From: Thiocapsa imhoffii
GTDB lineage: Bacteria; Pseudomonadota; Gammaproteobacteria; Chromatiales; Chromatiaceae
Assembly: GCF_016583985.1 (NCBI RefSeq)
Contig: NZ_NRSD01000001.1
Location: forward strand, 186,001 to 250,000
Direction of reading: 5' to 3'
Length of the DNA: 64,000 nucleotides
In this document: positions 34,324-45,627 of the stretch, in pieces
Layout of the letters: the number at the start of each line of letters is the position of its first letter
Numbering within the stretch: position 1 is the stretch's first letter
The notes under the pieces: model-generated
What the model was told of the DNA's origin: nothing
The model's database searches: none
Seen by the model: the letters and a program-made list of their open reading frames with translations, nothing else
Translations under genes and position numbers: made by a program

Positions 34324-34355
34324 AAAAGGCGCTACCGCATGACTACGGTAACGCC
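34324..34355 (-). terminator. Rho-independent terminator of tRNA-Asn
   Basis: On the minus strand GGCGTTACCG and CGGTAGCGCC form a 10-bp stem (one G-T pair) with an 8-base loop, followed by TTTT, 10 bp beyond the tRNA 3' end. On the plus strand the same stem is followed by TTGATTTT, so it may work in both directions. Confidence 0.8.
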
Positions 34356-34365
34356 TTGATTTTAT

Positions 34366-34441
34366 TGGCTCCCTGGGACGGGCTCGAACCGCCGACCTAG
34401 TGATTAACAGTCACCCGCTCTACCGACTGAGCTACCAGGGA
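34366..34441 (-). tRNA. tRNA-Asn (GUU)
   Basis: 76 nt including an encoded CCA. Acceptor arms TCCCTGG and CCAGGGA pair fully; the D-arm GCTCAGTCGGTAGAGC, the anticodon loop CTGTTAA with GTT anticodon, and the T-arm GGTTCGAGCC are all present. It is flanked by a good promoter upstream and a terminator downstream, so it is a complete single-gene unit. Its 3' end faces the defence island, the usual geometry for integration at tRNA genes. Confidence 0.97.
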
Positions 34442-34457
34442 TCAATGTGAGCGCAGA

Positions 34458-34486
34458 ACGATAGCCTGATGTCGCCTTTGAGTCAA
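34458..34486 (-). promoter_or_regulatory. Sigma-70 promoter of tRNA-Asn
   Basis: On the minus strand TTGACT and TATCGT are separated by exactly 17 bp, with the -10 ending 16 bp before the tRNA 5' end. A GC-rich discriminator (CTGCGC) follows, as at stringently controlled stable-RNA promoters. Confidence 0.7.
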
Positions 34487-34532
34487 GTCACCCGCCACCC
34501 GGTCGGGGCGCTTTGCCTCACGCGTGCGGCCA

Positions 34533-35717
34533 TCAGGCGACGGCGCGTGCGATGCGCTCGAGGGCTTGTTCCAGGTTCTGATCGCTGGTGGCGATGGAGA
34601 TGCGCGCATGGCCGTTGAGTCCGAAGGCGGAGCCTGGGACGAGGGCGACGCCGGCGCGTTCGATCAGGTATTCGGCGAATTCGAGATCGTTCGTGATGCC
34701 GGGAAGGGCGTCGATGGCCCCTTGGACCCGTGGAAACACATAAAAAGTCCCGTCGGTCGGAAGACAGTCGATGCCCGGGATCTGATTGAGCCTCGTGACG
34801 ACGAGATCGTGGCGTCGGCGGAATGCCTCGAGCATGACGCCGATGCACTCTTGCGGCCCTTCCAAGGCGGCTTGCGCGGCCACCTGCGAGATGGAAGTGG
34901 GGTTCGAGGTGCTTTGGCCCTGGATCTTCTTCATGGCCTTGATGACCTCGGCGGGGCCGCCGGCGTAACCGATGCGCCAGCCGGTCATGGAATAGGCTTT
35001 GGACACACCGTTCAGGACGAGGGTGCGCGGATTGAGATCCGGACAGGCATTGAGAATGTTGACGAAGGGCTCGGTGCGCCAGCGGATGTGTTCGTACATG
35101 TCATCGGTCGCGATGAGCACCCGGGGGTGTTCGCGCAGCACCGCGCCCAGCGCCTCAAGCTCGTCGTGACTGTAGGCCATCCCCGTCGGGTTCGAGGGGC
35201 TGTTGATGACGACCAAGCGAGTTTGGGGGGTGATCGCGGCATTCAATTGGCTGGGCGTCATCTTGAAGCCTTGTTCCGCCCCGGCATGTACAAAGACAGG
35301 GACCCCGCCCGCGAGGAGGACCATGTCCGGGTAGGAGACCCAATAGGGCGCGGGGATCACGACCTCGTCGCCCGGATCGAGGACCGCTTGGGCAAGATTG
35401 AAGAAGCTCTGCTTGCCGCCGCAAGAGACGAGGATCTGATCCTGTTCATAGCTGAAGCCGTTCTCGCGCTGAAACTTGTCGATTACGGCTTGTTTGAGTT
35501 CAGGGGTGCCATCGACCGCGGTGTATTTGGTGAAGCCATCGCGGATGGCCTGCATCGCGGCCTCCTTGATGTGCTCAGGCGTGTCGAAGTCAGGTTCGCC
35601 AGCACCGAGTCCGATGACGTCCTGTCCGGCGGCGCGCAGGGCCTTGGCGCGGGCGGTGATGGCCAGGGTGGCGGATGGTTTAACGGCCTGAACGCGCGCG
35701 GCGAGCTTGATGGTCAT
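34533..35717 (-). CDS. Aspartate/aromatic aminotransferase, class I (AspC type)
   Basis: 394 residues from the ATG read at 35717 (MTIKLAARVQAVKPSATLAI), which is the normal beginning for alpha/gamma-subgroup aspartate aminotransferases; a longer frame upstream was rejected. Substrate and cofactor motifs: GLGAGEPDFDTP, SNPTGMAYS, and the PLP lysine in LNGVSKAYSMTGWRIGY; the C-terminal arginine that holds the alpha-carboxylate is in ARISIATSD. It interconverts aspartate/2-oxoglutarate and oxaloacetate/glutamate in the cytoplasm. It diverges from uvrB. Whether it prefers aspartate or an aromatic substrate cannot be read off. Confidence 0.93.
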   Translation of the reverse strand: MTIKLAARVQAVKPSATLAITARAKALRAAGQDVIGLGAGEPDFDTPEHIKEAAMQAIRDGFTKYTAVDGTPELKQAVIDKFQRENGFSYEQDQILVSCGGKQSFFNLAQAVLDPGDEVVIPAPYWVSYPDMVLLAGGVPVFVHAGAEQGFKMTPSQLNAAITPQTRLVVINSPSNPTGMAYSHDELEALGAVLREHPRVLIATDDMYEHIRWRTEPFVNILNACPDLNPRTLVLNGVSKAYSMTGWRIGYAGGPAEVIKAMKKIQGQSTSNPTSISQVAAQAALEGPQECIGVMLEAFRRRHDLVVTRLNQIPGIDCLPTDGTFYVFPRVQGAIDALPGITNDLEFAEYLIERAGVALVPGSAFGLNGHARISIATSDQNLEQALERIARAVA

Positions 35718-35873
35718 CTGCGGATGGTCTCTCGGGTAGCTGGGGTGACTGGACAAGCGGGTCATCGCTCCCAATCATAGCGAAACGTCAGCCACCCGGC
35801 ATCTGTCTCGCTCGTCGTGCCCCCGGCAGGTCTGAACGAGGTTGATCAACGTCTCACTGCCATTGGGTCACCC

Positions 35874-37883
35874 ATGTCCGAACGCGCCTTTCAGTTGGTC
35901 TCCAAGTTTGCCCCCGCGGGCGATCAGCCCGAGGCCATCACCCGTCTTGTCACAGGGTTTCGCGACGGTGAGGCCGCCATGACACTGCTGGGTGTGACCG
36001 GCTCGGGCAAGACCTTCACCATTGCCAATGTCATCGCGACGCTGCAGCGTCCGGCGTTGATCCTGGCGCCAAACAAAACGCTGGCGGCGCAACTCTATGG
36101 GGAGATGAAAGACTTCTTCCCGCACAATGCGGTGGAGTATTTTGTCTCCTACTACGACTACTACCAACCCGAGGCCTACGTCCCCTCGACCGACACCTAT
36201 ATCGAGAAGGATGCCTCGATCAACGAGCACATCGAGCAGATGCGGCTCTCAGCGACGAAGGCGTTGCTGGAGCGCCCGGATGTCATCATTGTCGCGACCG
36301 TGTCTTCGATCTATGGACTCGGTGATCCGGACGCCTATCTGAAGATGGTGCTGCATCTCAACCGCGGTGACCTCATCGATCAGCGGGCGTTGCTGCGCCG
36401 CCTCGCCGATCTGCAATATCGGCGCAACGAGATCGAACTTGCGCGCGGCACCTATCGGGTCCGTGGCGACGTGATCGATATCTACCCGGCCGAGTCCGAT
36501 GACGAGGCGGTGCGGGTCGAACTCTTCGATGAGGAGATCGAGTCGCTGTCGCTGTTCGACCCGCTCACCGGTCAGCTCTTGCGCAAGGTGCCGCGCTACA
36601 CCGTCTTTCCGAAGACTCACTATGCCACACCGCGCGAGACCATCCTGGGCGCGATCGAGCAGATCAAGACGGAACTGAAGGAGCGTTTGAACTGGTTGCG
36701 TGAGCACGACAAGCTCGTCGAGGCGCAACGGTTGGAGCAACGCACGCTCTTCGACCTGGAGATGATGTTGGAGGTAGGCTACTGCTCGGGGATCGAGAAT
36801 TACAGCCGTTATCTCTCGGGGCGGGAGGCGGGTGAGCCACCACCGACCCTTTACGACTATCTCCCCGCGGAGGCCATCGTCGTCATCGATGAGAGCCACG
36901 TGACGGTGCCGCAGCTCGGCGGTATGTATCGGGGCGATCGCTCGCGCAAGGAGAATTTGGTGGACTATGGCTTTCGCCTCCCCTCGGCGCTGGACAATCG
37001 CCCCCTGCGGTTCGAGGAGTTCCAGGCCCGTCAGCCTCAGACCATCTATGTCTCGGCCACGCCACGCGAGTTCGAGATCAAGACCTCGGGGGCGGTGGTC
37101 GAGCAGGTCGTGCGCCCCACGGGTCTAGTCGATCCCGAGGTCGAGGTCCGTCCAGCCCTGACGCAGGTCGATGATCTGCTCTCGGAGGTCGAGCTGCGCA
37201 TCGCCGCCGGCGAGCGCGTGTTGGTGACGACCCTGACCAAGCGCATGGCTGAGGATCTAACCGATTATCTCAACGAGCACGGGGTGAAGGTCCGTTATCT
37301 GCACTCGGATATCGATACGGTCGAGCGCGTCGAAATCATTCGGGATCTGCGGTTAGGCGAGTTCGACGTCCTGGTGGGGATCAACCTGCTACGCGAGGGT
37401 CTCGATCTGCCTGAGGTGTCCTTGGTCGCCATCCTTGATGCCGACAAGGAAGGCTTCCTCCGCTCTGAAGGATCCTTGATCCAGACCATTGGCCGCGCCG
37501 CGCGCAATGCCAACGGGAAGGCCATCCTCTACGCCGACCGCATCACGGGCTCGATGCAGCGGGCGATCGAGGAGACCGAGCGGCGACGGGCCAAGCAGAT
37601 CGCCCACAATGCGGCCGCGGGGATCACGCCCCAAACGATTCGCAAAGCGATTGCGGATATCCTCGAGGGCGCCATTCCGGGTCGTCCCACGAAGGGGCAT
37701 GACAATGCGAAAGTTGCCGAGGACCTCACTGAATACACTCACTTGACTCCGCAGCAGCTCGCTAAGAAACTCAAGTCACTCGAGAAGGCCATGTACGAAC
37801 ATGCCAAGAATCTGGAGTTCGAGCAGGCCGCAGCCATCCGCGACCAGCTCAAGTTACTGCAATCAAGGCGCTTCGCGGCCTGA
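35874..37883 (+). CDS. uvrB: UvrABC excinuclease subunit B
   Basis: 669 residues from ATG 35874 ([20 protein letters not shown]), matching the E. coli length of 673. Helicase-like motifs: Walker [15 protein letters not shown], the beta-hairpin region [20 protein letters not shown], motif [11 protein letters not shown], motif [11 protein letters not shown], and the C-terminal UVR domain ([18 protein letters not shown]). UvrB verifies damage delivered by UvrA and recruits UvrC. The upstream frame extension to 35817 is not used by the family. No LexA-type box was recognised in the short spacer to the aminotransferase gene. Confidence 0.98.
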   Translation: MSERAFQLVSKFAPAGDQPEAITRLVTGFRDGEAAMTLLGVTGSGKTFTIANVIATLQRPALILAPNKTLAAQLYGEMKDFFPHNAVEYFVSYYDYYQPEAYVPSTDTYIEKDASINEHIEQMRLSATKALLERPDVIIVATVSSIYGLGDPDAYLKMVLHLNRGDLIDQRALLRRLADLQYRRNEIELARGTYRVRGDVIDIYPAESDDEAVRVELFDEEIESLSLFDPLTGQLLRKVPRYTVFPKTHYATPRETILGAIEQIKTELKERLNWLREHDKLVEAQRLEQRTLFDLEMMLEVGYCSGIENYSRYLSGREAGEPPPTLYDYLPAEAIVVIDESHVTVPQLGGMYRGDRSRKENLVDYGFRLPSALDNRPLRFEEFQARQPQTIYVSATPREFEIKTSGAVVEQVVRPTGLVDPEVEVRPALTQVDDLLSEVELRIAAGERVLVTTLTKRMAEDLTDYLNEHGVKVRYLHSDIDTVERVEIIRDLRLGEFDVLVGINLLREGLDLPEVSLVAILDADKEGFLRSEGSLIQTIGRAARNANGKAILYADRITGSMQRAIEETERRRAKQIAHNAAAGITPQTIRKAIADILEGAIPGRPTKGHDNAKVAEDLTEYTHLTPQQLAKKLKSLEKAMYEHAKNLEFEQAAAIRDQLKLLQSRRFAA

Positions 37884-37980
37884 TTCCGCACCCACCTCTT
37901 CGCCGGGCATGCCCACACTCGGGGGCCATGGTCGCTCTGGAACGGTGCTCGATGGCAGCGCGTCGCACCCTATTCGCATC

Positions 37981-38700
37981 ATGCCGATGGGTGCGGGTCG
38001 CACGCCGATGGGACGTCTTGGCCGTTTCTTATTCAAGATTTTGAGCAGCGTGCTGCTCGCATCGGTTGTTCTGGTCTTGACTCTACGCTGGATGGATCCG
38101 CCGGCATCGGCCTTCATGCTCCAACACGCTTATAACCTATGGCGGCTTGATCGTGCTCCGCCCTTTTATCATCATGTTTGGGTTCCACTGGAGCAGATCT
38201 CGCCCGCGGCGCGTCTCGCCGCGATCGCTGGCGAGGATCAGCGCTTCCCCACTCATCAGGGGTTCGACTTCATCGAGATCCGGGCGGCCTGGGACGCTTA
38301 TCGACAGGGCGAGCGGCTGCGCGGCGCGAGCACCATCACGCAACAAACGGCGAAGAACCTCTTTCTTTGGCCACGCTCGGACTGGACGCGAAAAATCCTC
38401 GAGGCCTGGTTTGCCTTCTTGATGGAACGTCTCTGGTCGAAGGAACGCATCCTGGAGGTGTATCTCAACATCGTGCAGTTCAGCCCGAGTACTTACGGAA
38501 TCGAGGCTGCGAGCCAGCGCTATCTGGAGCAACCGGCATCCCAACTGACCTTGGAGCAGGCATCACTGCTGATTGGTGCGCTGCCCTCGCCGAGCACCTA
38601 TCGCTTGGCCCGACCGTCGCCGCATCTGCGCCGGCGCGCGGCGTGGATCAGTGATCAGGCGAGTCGTCTCGGTGGAACGCGTTATCTGGATCGGCTGTGA
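37981..38700 (+). CDS. mtgA: Monofunctional peptidoglycan glycosyltransferase
   Basis: 239 residues from ATG 37981, agreeing with E. coli MtgA (242). One N-terminal membrane anchor (FLFKILSSVLLASVVLVL) is followed by the GT51 domain: catalytic glutamate in AIAGEDQRFPTHQGFD, then RGASTITQQTAKNLFLW, WSKERILEVYLNIVQF and YGIEAASQRYL. There is no transpeptidase domain. It polymerises lipid II into glycan strands at the inner membrane. The frame is open back to 37801, inside uvrB, but that part is a shadow. Confidence 0.96.
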   Translation: MPMGAGRTPMGRLGRFLFKILSSVLLASVVLVLTLRWMDPPASAFMLQHAYNLWRLDRAPPFYHHVWVPLEQISPAARLAAIAGEDQRFPTHQGFDFIEIRAAWDAYRQGERLRGASTITQQTAKNLFLWPRSDWTRKILEAWFAFLMERLWSKERILEVYLNIVQFSPSTYGIEAASQRYLEQPASQLTLEQASLLIGALPSPSTYRLARPSPHLRRRAAWISDQASRLGGTRYLDRL

Positions 38701-38787
38701 CGGGCCAAGGCGCAGGGTCCCTCGCGCAGATGACACCAGGCATCAAGAGACCAGGTATCGCGGTCATCATGGGTTCAAGGCATGGCC

Positions 38788-39144
38788 TCAGTGGTTCGTT
38801 GCGGCGGCCTTCGTCACGAGGGCAGGCGCCGACCAGAGCCGCTCAAGGTTGTAGAAGTCGCGCACCTTGGGCAGCATGATATGGACCACGACGCCATTGA
38901 GGTCGACCAGCGCCCATTCGCCCTCGGTCACGCCCTCCATCCCCAGCGGTGCTTCGCCGGCCTCCTTGGCGCGATAAGCGAGCGTCTCGGCGATGGATTT
39001 CACATGTCGATCCGAGGTGCCGGAGGCCACGACCATGTAGTCGGTGATCGCGGTCTTGCCGCGGACGTCCATGACCTCGACATCGCGGGCCTTCATGTCG
39101 GCGAGGGTGTCGACGACCAATTGCCGAAGTGTTTCAAGCTGCAT
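38788..39144 (-). CDS. rsfS: Ribosomal silencing factor RsfS
   Basis: 118 residues, a normal size. The family pattern is clear: VVDTLADMKARDVEVMDVRG, ITDYMVVASGTSDRHVKSIA, EGVTEGEWALVDLNGVVVHI and the terminal RDFYNLERLWS. RsfS binds uL14 and keeps ribosomal subunits apart when nutrients are short. It follows nadD on the same strand, 153 bp away, as in most bacteria. Confidence 0.97.
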   Translation of the reverse strand: MQLETLRQLVVDTLADMKARDVEVMDVRGKTAITDYMVVASGTSDRHVKSIAETLAYRAKEAGEAPLGMEGVTEGEWALVDLNGVVVHIMLPKVRDFYNLERLWSAPALVTKAAATNH

Positions 39145-39297
39145 GCGATCTCCTCTGCATTGGGGATAGGGGGTGCGACGCGGCAGCGCCGTCGGGGTCT
39201 GCGTCGTGCGCCGCGCAGCGGTGACGACGACTCTTTCCTTGGTGGGGTCCGTGGGCGACGGTGCAAACGTGTCCCAACGGAGCGATGTGCCTCCGGC

Positions 39298-39933
39298 TCA
39301 CCGATAAAGCTGTTCGGATTCGATCATGGAGATGACGGCGTCCGGTAGCAGATAACGTGGACTCCGACCACTGCGGATCAGTTCGCGCACCTGCGTGGCG
39401 GAGATCTCCAGGCGCGTCACGTCCTGGAACAGGATGCGGCCGGCGCCTTGCTCGCGCAGGTCGTTGGCATTGTTGCAGCCATATCGCGCATAGAGTGCGC
39501 CGAGACCCGAATTCAGCCAGGATGATTGGCTTGGGCGCTGCATCACGATGAGATGCGCGAGCTTGAGGATCTCAACCGGCCGATGCCACCGCAGGAAGCC
39601 CGCAAAGGCATCCGCGCCAATCAAGAGACAGAGCGGTTGCTCCGGTGCTAACTCGGCGCGTATGGAGAGCAGGGTGTCGTAGGTATAGGATTGCCCTGGA
39701 CGCTCGAGTTCCCGCGCATCGGCCACGAGTCCGGGTTGCCCCGCGATCGCGGCCTTGAGCATGGCCAGGCGTTGAGCGCCGGTGGCGACGGGCTGCGCAC
39801 GATGGACAGCGACGTTCAGCGGGATCATCCGCACCTGATCGAGCGCGAGCATCTCGAGACAATCGAGCGCCGGGCGCAGATGCCCGAAGTGGATGGGGTC
39901 GAAGGTACCGCCGAGGACGCCGATCATCGACAT
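39298..39933 (-). CDS. nadD: Nicotinate-nucleotide adenylyltransferase
   Basis: 211 residues. The nucleotidyltransferase motif is GGTFDPIHFGHL, and the C-terminal ISATQVRELIRSGRS is the ISxTxxR motif; LIGADAFAGFLRWH is the NadD substrate segment. It adenylates nicotinate mononucleotide in NAD synthesis. Starts at either of two nearby ATGs (MSM); the first is used here. It lies 49 bp after proA and before rsfS on the same strand, a conserved trio. Confidence 0.96.
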   Translation of the reverse strand: MSMIGVLGGTFDPIHFGHLRPALDCLEMLALDQVRMIPLNVAVHRAQPVATGAQRLAMLKAAIAGQPGLVADARELERPGQSYTYDTLLSIRAELAPEQPLCLLIGADAFAGFLRWHRPVEILKLAHLIVMQRPSQSSWLNSGLGALYARYGCNNANDLREQGAGRILFQDVTRLEISATQVRELIRSGRSPRYLLPDAVISMIESEQLYR

Positions 39934-39982
39934 GGACGACGCCGCATCGGAGTCAGGTCCATCATGGCGTCTCTAATCGGTC

Positions 39983-41263
<1,281 letters not shown>

Positions 41264-41330
41264 CCAGACTCTTGATCAAACGTGTTGAGTGTAAGGCGAG
41301 TGCGCAGGCCTGTATAGCCGCTCGGTCCTG

Positions 41331-42227
41331 TCAGTAGCGCTCGAGCAACTGGTCATAGTCATCGAAGCCGACCAGCGTGCGCAGTGTCGCGAAGTCGACG
41401 CGGCGCTCGGGGATACGGCCTGCGGCGAGTGCTTCAAGGGCCTCGTGCATGGCGTGGACCGCAGTGCTGAGCAGGGTCAGTGGGTAGGCCGCGAGACCAT
41501 AACCGAGTTCGGCGAGCCGGGCGGGTGGGAGGATGGGCGTGATGCCTTCCTCGAGCATATTGGCCATTTTGATGCCAGGAACCGCATCGCAGAAGGACCG
41601 CATCTCGGTCTCATCGCGCGGGGCTTCGAGAAAGAGGATGTCGGCACCGAGCTCAGCGAAGGCTTGGAGTCGCCAAATGGCCTCCTTGAGCCCCAACGCA
41701 CTGCGGGCATCGGTCCGGGCGACGATCAGCAGGTCGCTACCGGCATCGCGGGCATCGACCGCGGCGCGGATGCGTCGAAGTGCCTCGGCGCGCTCGACCA
41801 CTTCACGGACGCCCGTGTGGCCGCACCGTTTGGGCGCGAGTTGATCCTCGATCATGAGGCCAGCGAAGCCGGCGCGCGCGAACTGATGCACTGTCCGTTG
41901 CACATTGGCCGGATTGCCATGGCCGGTGTCGCCGTCGCCGATCACCGGGATGCGCACCGCCTCGCAAATGTGGCGGCCCTGCTCGAGCATCTCGGTGACC
42001 GTGATCAGTCCCGTATCAGGAACCGCGAGCCGGCTGGCCGCGACGGCGAACCCGCTCATGAAGGTGACGGGAAAACCCGCCTGTTCGATCAAGCGTGCCG
42101 AGAGGGCATCGAAACAGCAGGGCATGAGGATGAGTTCGCCCTGAGCGAGACAGGCACGCAGTCGCGCGGCGGGCGTCTGTGCGGGGCTGCCTCCCAGGGT
42201 GGCTTGGGGGGGTGCTTGGACGGTCAT
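41331..42227 (-). CDS. Isocitrate lyase/PEP mutase superfamily enzyme
   Basis: 298 residues from the ATG read at 42227. The signature loop is KRCGHTG, with metal-ligand region GDGDTGHGNPANV, ARTDARSALGL and an LEAPRDETEM segment. This pattern fits the branch that includes oxaloacetate decarboxylase, methylisocitrate lyase and carboxyphosphonate mutase; a Cys in the KRCGH loop favours lyase or decarboxylase over mutase. No propionate genes lie nearby, so the substrate cannot be fixed. It ends 67 bp before proA on the same strand. Confidence 0.85.
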   Translation of the reverse strand: MTVQAPPQATLGGSPAQTPAARLRACLAQGELILMPCCFDALSARLIEQAGFPVTFMSGFAVAASRLAVPDTGLITVTEMLEQGRHICEAVRIPVIGDGDTGHGNPANVQRTVHQFARAGFAGLMIEDQLAPKRCGHTGVREVVERAEALRRIRAAVDARDAGSDLLIVARTDARSALGLKEAIWRLQAFAELGADILFLEAPRDETEMRSFCDAVPGIKMANMLEEGITPILPPARLAELGYGLAAYPLTLLSTAVHAMHEALEALAAGRIPERRVDFATLRTLVGFDDYDQLLERY

Positions 42228-42421
42228 CTCAGCTTGGCATCTCACAGCATTCAGGGCTGGCGCGCCGCCATCTTGCGCGTCACGCCGACCGGAGCCACTT
42301 GGTCAGTCCCAGTTTCCCCCGCCTACGAACCGAGACGGCTCGATTCGAGGACAGGCTTGCGACCGAGGCGACCGGGTCCCACATGACAAGGCAATCACCA
42401 CGCGCTCGAGCACGAGGGAAC

Positions 42422-42838
42422 ATGTCCACTCTTGTAGCCTATTTTGATGGCGGCTGCCCACTCTGCAGCAAGGAAATCGCACATTATCGTCGGCTTGATC
42501 GGCAGTCTGCGATTCACTGGGTCGATATCCTCAACGATGGCGGTGAACTGGCCGCTGTTGGGATCGAACCAAGCACGGCGATGCGCCGGATCCATGCGCG
42601 TGAAGCGGATGGAACTATCCTGACCGGGGTGCCGGCCTTCGTCGCGATCTGGCGGCGTTTGCCAGGATATCGCCATGCTGCCGCCCTGGTCACCGGATTG
42701 CGCCTGGTGGGGCCGCTCGACTGGGCCTACGGACACTTTGCACGGTGGCGGTTTGAGCGCCGTTGCGCCGAGGGTGCCTGCAGCGTCACGGGCGCAGCAC
42801 CGCCTGCTGCCGAGCCGCGTCGGCCCACCGAGCACTGA
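42422..42838 (+). CDS. DCC-family thiol-disulfide oxidoreductase-like protein (DUF393)
   Basis: 138 residues from ATG 42422. The DxxC-xxC hallmark is YFDGGCPLCSKEIAHYRR, followed by the family's IHWVDILNDG and a READGTILTGVPAFVAIW segment. The fold is thioredoxin-like; members are proposed redox proteins of unknown partner. A short Pro-rich tail ends the protein. It is divergent from the isocitrate lyase-like gene, and an in-frame extension upstream of the chosen start is not protein-like. Confidence 0.88.
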   Translation: MSTLVAYFDGGCPLCSKEIAHYRRLDRQSAIHWVDILNDGGELAAVGIEPSTAMRRIHAREADGTILTGVPAFVAIWRRLPGYRHAAALVTGLRLVGPLDWAYGHFARWRFERRCAEGACSVTGAAPPAAEPRRPTEH

Positions 42839-42962
42839 CTGCTTGCAGATCACGCGCATGCTGGACGCCGTGCGGGCGCTCCCCTGGGCCATCGTCTCCG
42901 CAGATGAGGCAAACAGAGGGCGTCGGGGCGGCGACGTGCGCCACTCGCTGTCTGCACTCTGA

Positions 42963-43637
42963 TCAGAGCAAGCCACGTTCGGCGAGCGACGTGCCCGCAC
43001 CATCGCCGATGATGACATGGTCGAGTACGCGCACATCGATCAGTCCTAGGGCCTCCTTGAGGCGCTGGGTGATCCGTAGGTCGGCCTGACTGGGTTCGGC
43101 GATCCCCGAGGGATGATTGTGGGCGAAGATGACGGCGGCGGCATTGGTCTGGATGACCCGCCGCACGACCTCCCGTGGATGCACGCTGGCGCCGTCAATG
43201 GTGCCAAAGAAGAGTTCGTCATACCGAATGACACGATGACGGTTGTCGAGAAAAAGGCAGGCGAAGATCTCGTGCGGTGAGCCATAGAGTCGCAGCTTTA
43301 AATAGTCACGGGTTGCCTCGGGGCTGGTCAGCACGTCCTGGCCACGGAGTCGTGTCATGAGATAGCGGTGGCTGAGTTCGAGCACGGCCTGGAGTTCAGC
43401 ATACTTGGCGGTCCCGAGGCCCTTCCCTTGACAAAATCGACGCATGTCCGCGGCAAGGAGTTCAGCGAGTCCGCCGAAGTCGTTCAACAACTCACGGGCG
43501 AGATCGACCGCGCTTTTGCCCCGTACCCCGGTTCGCAGAAACAGGGCCAGGAGCTCGGCATCGGACAGGGCGCCCGCCCCGCGTTCGAGGAGTTTCTCCC
43601 GTGGCCTCTCCCCTTCCGGCCAGTCCTTGATCGGCAT
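42963..43637 (-). CDS. radC: RadC-family JAB/MPN domain protein
   Basis: 224 residues. N-terminal helix-hairpin-helix region ([16 protein letters not shown]) and C-terminal JAB/MPN fold with the metal motif [14 protein letters not shown] and a preceding catalytic-type glutamate region. The cellular role is unresolved; despite the name it is not a proven recombination protein. It diverges from coaBC across 260 bp, the classic radC-coaBC-dut neighbourhood. Confidence 0.95.
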   Translation of the reverse strand: MPIKDWPEGERPREKLLERGAGALSDAELLALFLRTGVRGKSAVDLARELLNDFGGLAELLAADMRRFCQGKGLGTAKYAELQAVLELSHRYLMTRLRGQDVLTSPEATRDYLKLRLYGSPHEIFACLFLDNRHRVIRYDELFFGTIDGASVHPREVVRRVIQTNAAAVIFAHNHPSGIAEPSQADLRITQRLKEALGLIDVRVLDHVIIGDGAGTSLAERGLL

Positions 43638-43897
43638 AAGCTCTCCTCATCGATGAACGGCGATGCACGCCCTGACGTTCCTGCCTCCGCGCGGAGTTCG
43701 CGATCGGACAGCGGAACGCCGGGGCATGAAGACAGCAGACCTATCCGAGGCCGTCGCAAAGCCTTCTGTCCCCGACGGCGTCGGGCCGAGACCCTGCGGC
43801 CGGTCAGTGCGACAGCCCATAGGGGGCCGGTCTGATGACCTGACCGGTTTGCGGTTACACTGCCGACTCGCCCCAATCGATTATACACATATCGTCA

Positions 43898-45172
43898 ATG
43901 AAGCCTACTCTGCTCGATGCGGATGCGACCTCACGCCCGATTCAGGTGTTGCTCGGGGTCAGCGGGGGCATCTCAGCCTATAAGTCGGTTGATTTGGTCC
44001 GACGACTTAGCGAACAGGGCTTTCTCGTGCGCGTGGTCATGACCCGAGCCGCCATGGCCTTCGTCGGTCCTCTGACCTTTCAGGCGGTGTCGGGACAGCC
44101 CGTGCGGACCGACCTGCTCGATCCCGCCGCGGAGGCGGGCATGGGGCATATCGAACTGGCGCGCTGGGCTGACCTACTCTTGATCGCACCTGCGACCGCT
44201 GATCTGATGGCCCGCCTGGCAGCAGGGATCGCCGATGATCTGCTGACCACCTTGGCCTTGGCGACGACCGCCCCGCTGATCCTCGCGCCCGCCATGAATC
44301 AACAGATGTGGCGACATCCGGCCACCCAGGAGAATCGCGCCCGCCTGCTGGCACGCGGCGCGCGTCTTCTTGGCCCCGCCGTGGGCGCCCAGGCCTGCGG
44401 CGACCAGGGGCCAGGGCGGATGCTCGAGCCCGCTGAGATTGCGGAGGCGCTCGTCGCCCTGGCCGCAGAGCGCGCTCGCGCGGACGATGCGGTGAATGCG
44501 GATCGGCCGCTGCGCGGGGTGTCGGTGCTGGTGACGGCGGGACCCACCCGCGAGCCGCTCGACCCGGTGCGATATCTCGGGAATCGCAGTTCCGGGCGCA
44601 TGGGCTATGCACTGGCTGAGGCCCTATGCGAACGGGGCGCCCAGGTGGTCCTGGTCACCGGGCCGAGTGCCTTGCCTCCGCCGCCTGCCGTGGCGGAGTT
44701 GGTGCGGGTCGAAACCGCCCTGCAGATGCACGCCGAGGTGATGCGGCGTTCTCCGGCGTGCGACATCTTTGTCGCCACCGCAGCCGTCGCTGACTATCGC
44801 CCGGCCGCGCCGGCCGGGCAGAAGATCAAGAAGAGCGCCGACGCCCTGACGGTTCATTTGGTGCGTAATCCAGACATTCTCGCCGAGGTTGCGGCCTTGC
44901 CGCGACCGCCCTTCACCCTGGGTTTCGCCGCCGAGACGCATGATGTCGAGACAGCTGCGCGAGGCAAACTCCGTGACAAGCGTCTTGATATGATCGCGGC
45001 CAATCATGTCGGCGGGACCGTCGGCGGCTTCGAGCACAGTGAGAACGCGTTGCTCGTGATCTGGAATGGGGGGCAGCGCGAATGGCCCATGATGCCAAAG
45101 GTTGAGCTCGCACGCGCGCTTGCGATGCTTCTCGAGGAACGCTATGCCGCACGCCAGGCCGCATCCGCTTGA
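43898..45172 (+). CDS. coaBC: Bifunctional phosphopantothenoylcysteine decarboxylase/synthase
   Basis: 424 residues. CoaC half (about 15-200): flavoprotein start [20 protein letters not shown], catalytic-loop segment [18 protein letters not shown] and the [12 protein letters not shown] stretch with the essential cysteine. CoaB half (about 205-420): [30 protein letters not shown] and [14 protein letters not shown] with the KIKK lysine motif. Two steps of coenzyme A synthesis. Overlaps dut by 29 bp, so the two are coupled. Confidence 0.97.
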   Translation: MKPTLLDADATSRPIQVLLGVSGGISAYKSVDLVRRLSEQGFLVRVVMTRAAMAFVGPLTFQAVSGQPVRTDLLDPAAEAGMGHIELARWADLLLIAPATADLMARLAAGIADDLLTTLALATTAPLILAPAMNQQMWRHPATQENRARLLARGARLLGPAVGAQACGDQGPGRMLEPAEIAEALVALAAERARADDAVNADRPLRGVSVLVTAGPTREPLDPVRYLGNRSSGRMGYALAEALCERGAQVVLVTGPSALPPPPAVAELVRVETALQMHAEVMRRSPACDIFVATAAVADYRPAAPAGQKIKKSADALTVHLVRNPDILAEVAALPRPPFTLGFAAETHDVETAARGKLRDKRLDMIAANHVGGTVGGFEHSENALLVIWNGGQREWPMMPKVELARALAMLLEERYAARQAASA

Positions 45173-45614
45173 GGTCAAGATCCTGGACCCACGTCTGGGT
45201 CGGGATTTCCCACTGCCACACTATGCGACCGAGGGATCCGCCGGACTCGACCTGCGAGCCATGCTCCCCGCGCCCCTCGAGCTGGCGCCGGGTGCGACCG
45301 AACTGCTGCCCACCGGCTTGGCCATTCATATCGCCGAGCGCCAGGTGGCGGGTCTCATCCTGCCGCGCTCTGGTCTGGGTCATCGGCATGGCATCGTGCT
45401 GGGCAACCTGGTTGGGTTGATCGATTCGGATTATCAGGGCCCACTCATGGTGTCCTGTTGGAACCGGGGGTCGGAGCCCTTCCAGCTGGCGGTCGGGGAG
45501 CGGATCGCGCAACTGGTCCTGGTCCCGGTGCTGCAGGCTGAACTCACCATCGTCGAGACCTTCACCGCGTCCATGCGCGGCGTCGGTGGTTTCGGTCACA
45601 CCGGCCGGCATTAG
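45144..45614 (+). CDS. dut: Deoxyuridine 5'-triphosphate nucleotidohydrolase
   Basis: 156 residues from ATG 45144. The five trimeric dUTPase motifs are in order: [43 protein letters not shown] and the C-terminal glycine-rich GVGGFGHTG that closes over the active site. It removes dUTP and makes dUMP. The start lies inside the 3' end of coaBC; the longer frame from 45102 is not supported. Confidence 0.97.
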   Translation: MPHARPHPLEVKILDPRLGRDFPLPHYATEGSAGLDLRAMLPAPLELAPGATELLPTGLAIHIAERQVAGLILPRSGLGHRHGIVLGNLVGLIDSDYQGPLMVSCWNRGSEPFQLAVGERIAQLVLVPVLQAELTIVETFTASMRGVGGFGHTGRH

Positions 45615-45627
45615 ACGGAGCGCGCGG

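Noticed and set aside
34366..34441. tRNA-Asn 3' end as the attachment site of the defence island
   Set aside because: Geometry fits, but I found no second copy of the tRNA 3' end at the far side of the island and no integrase, so integration there is not supported.
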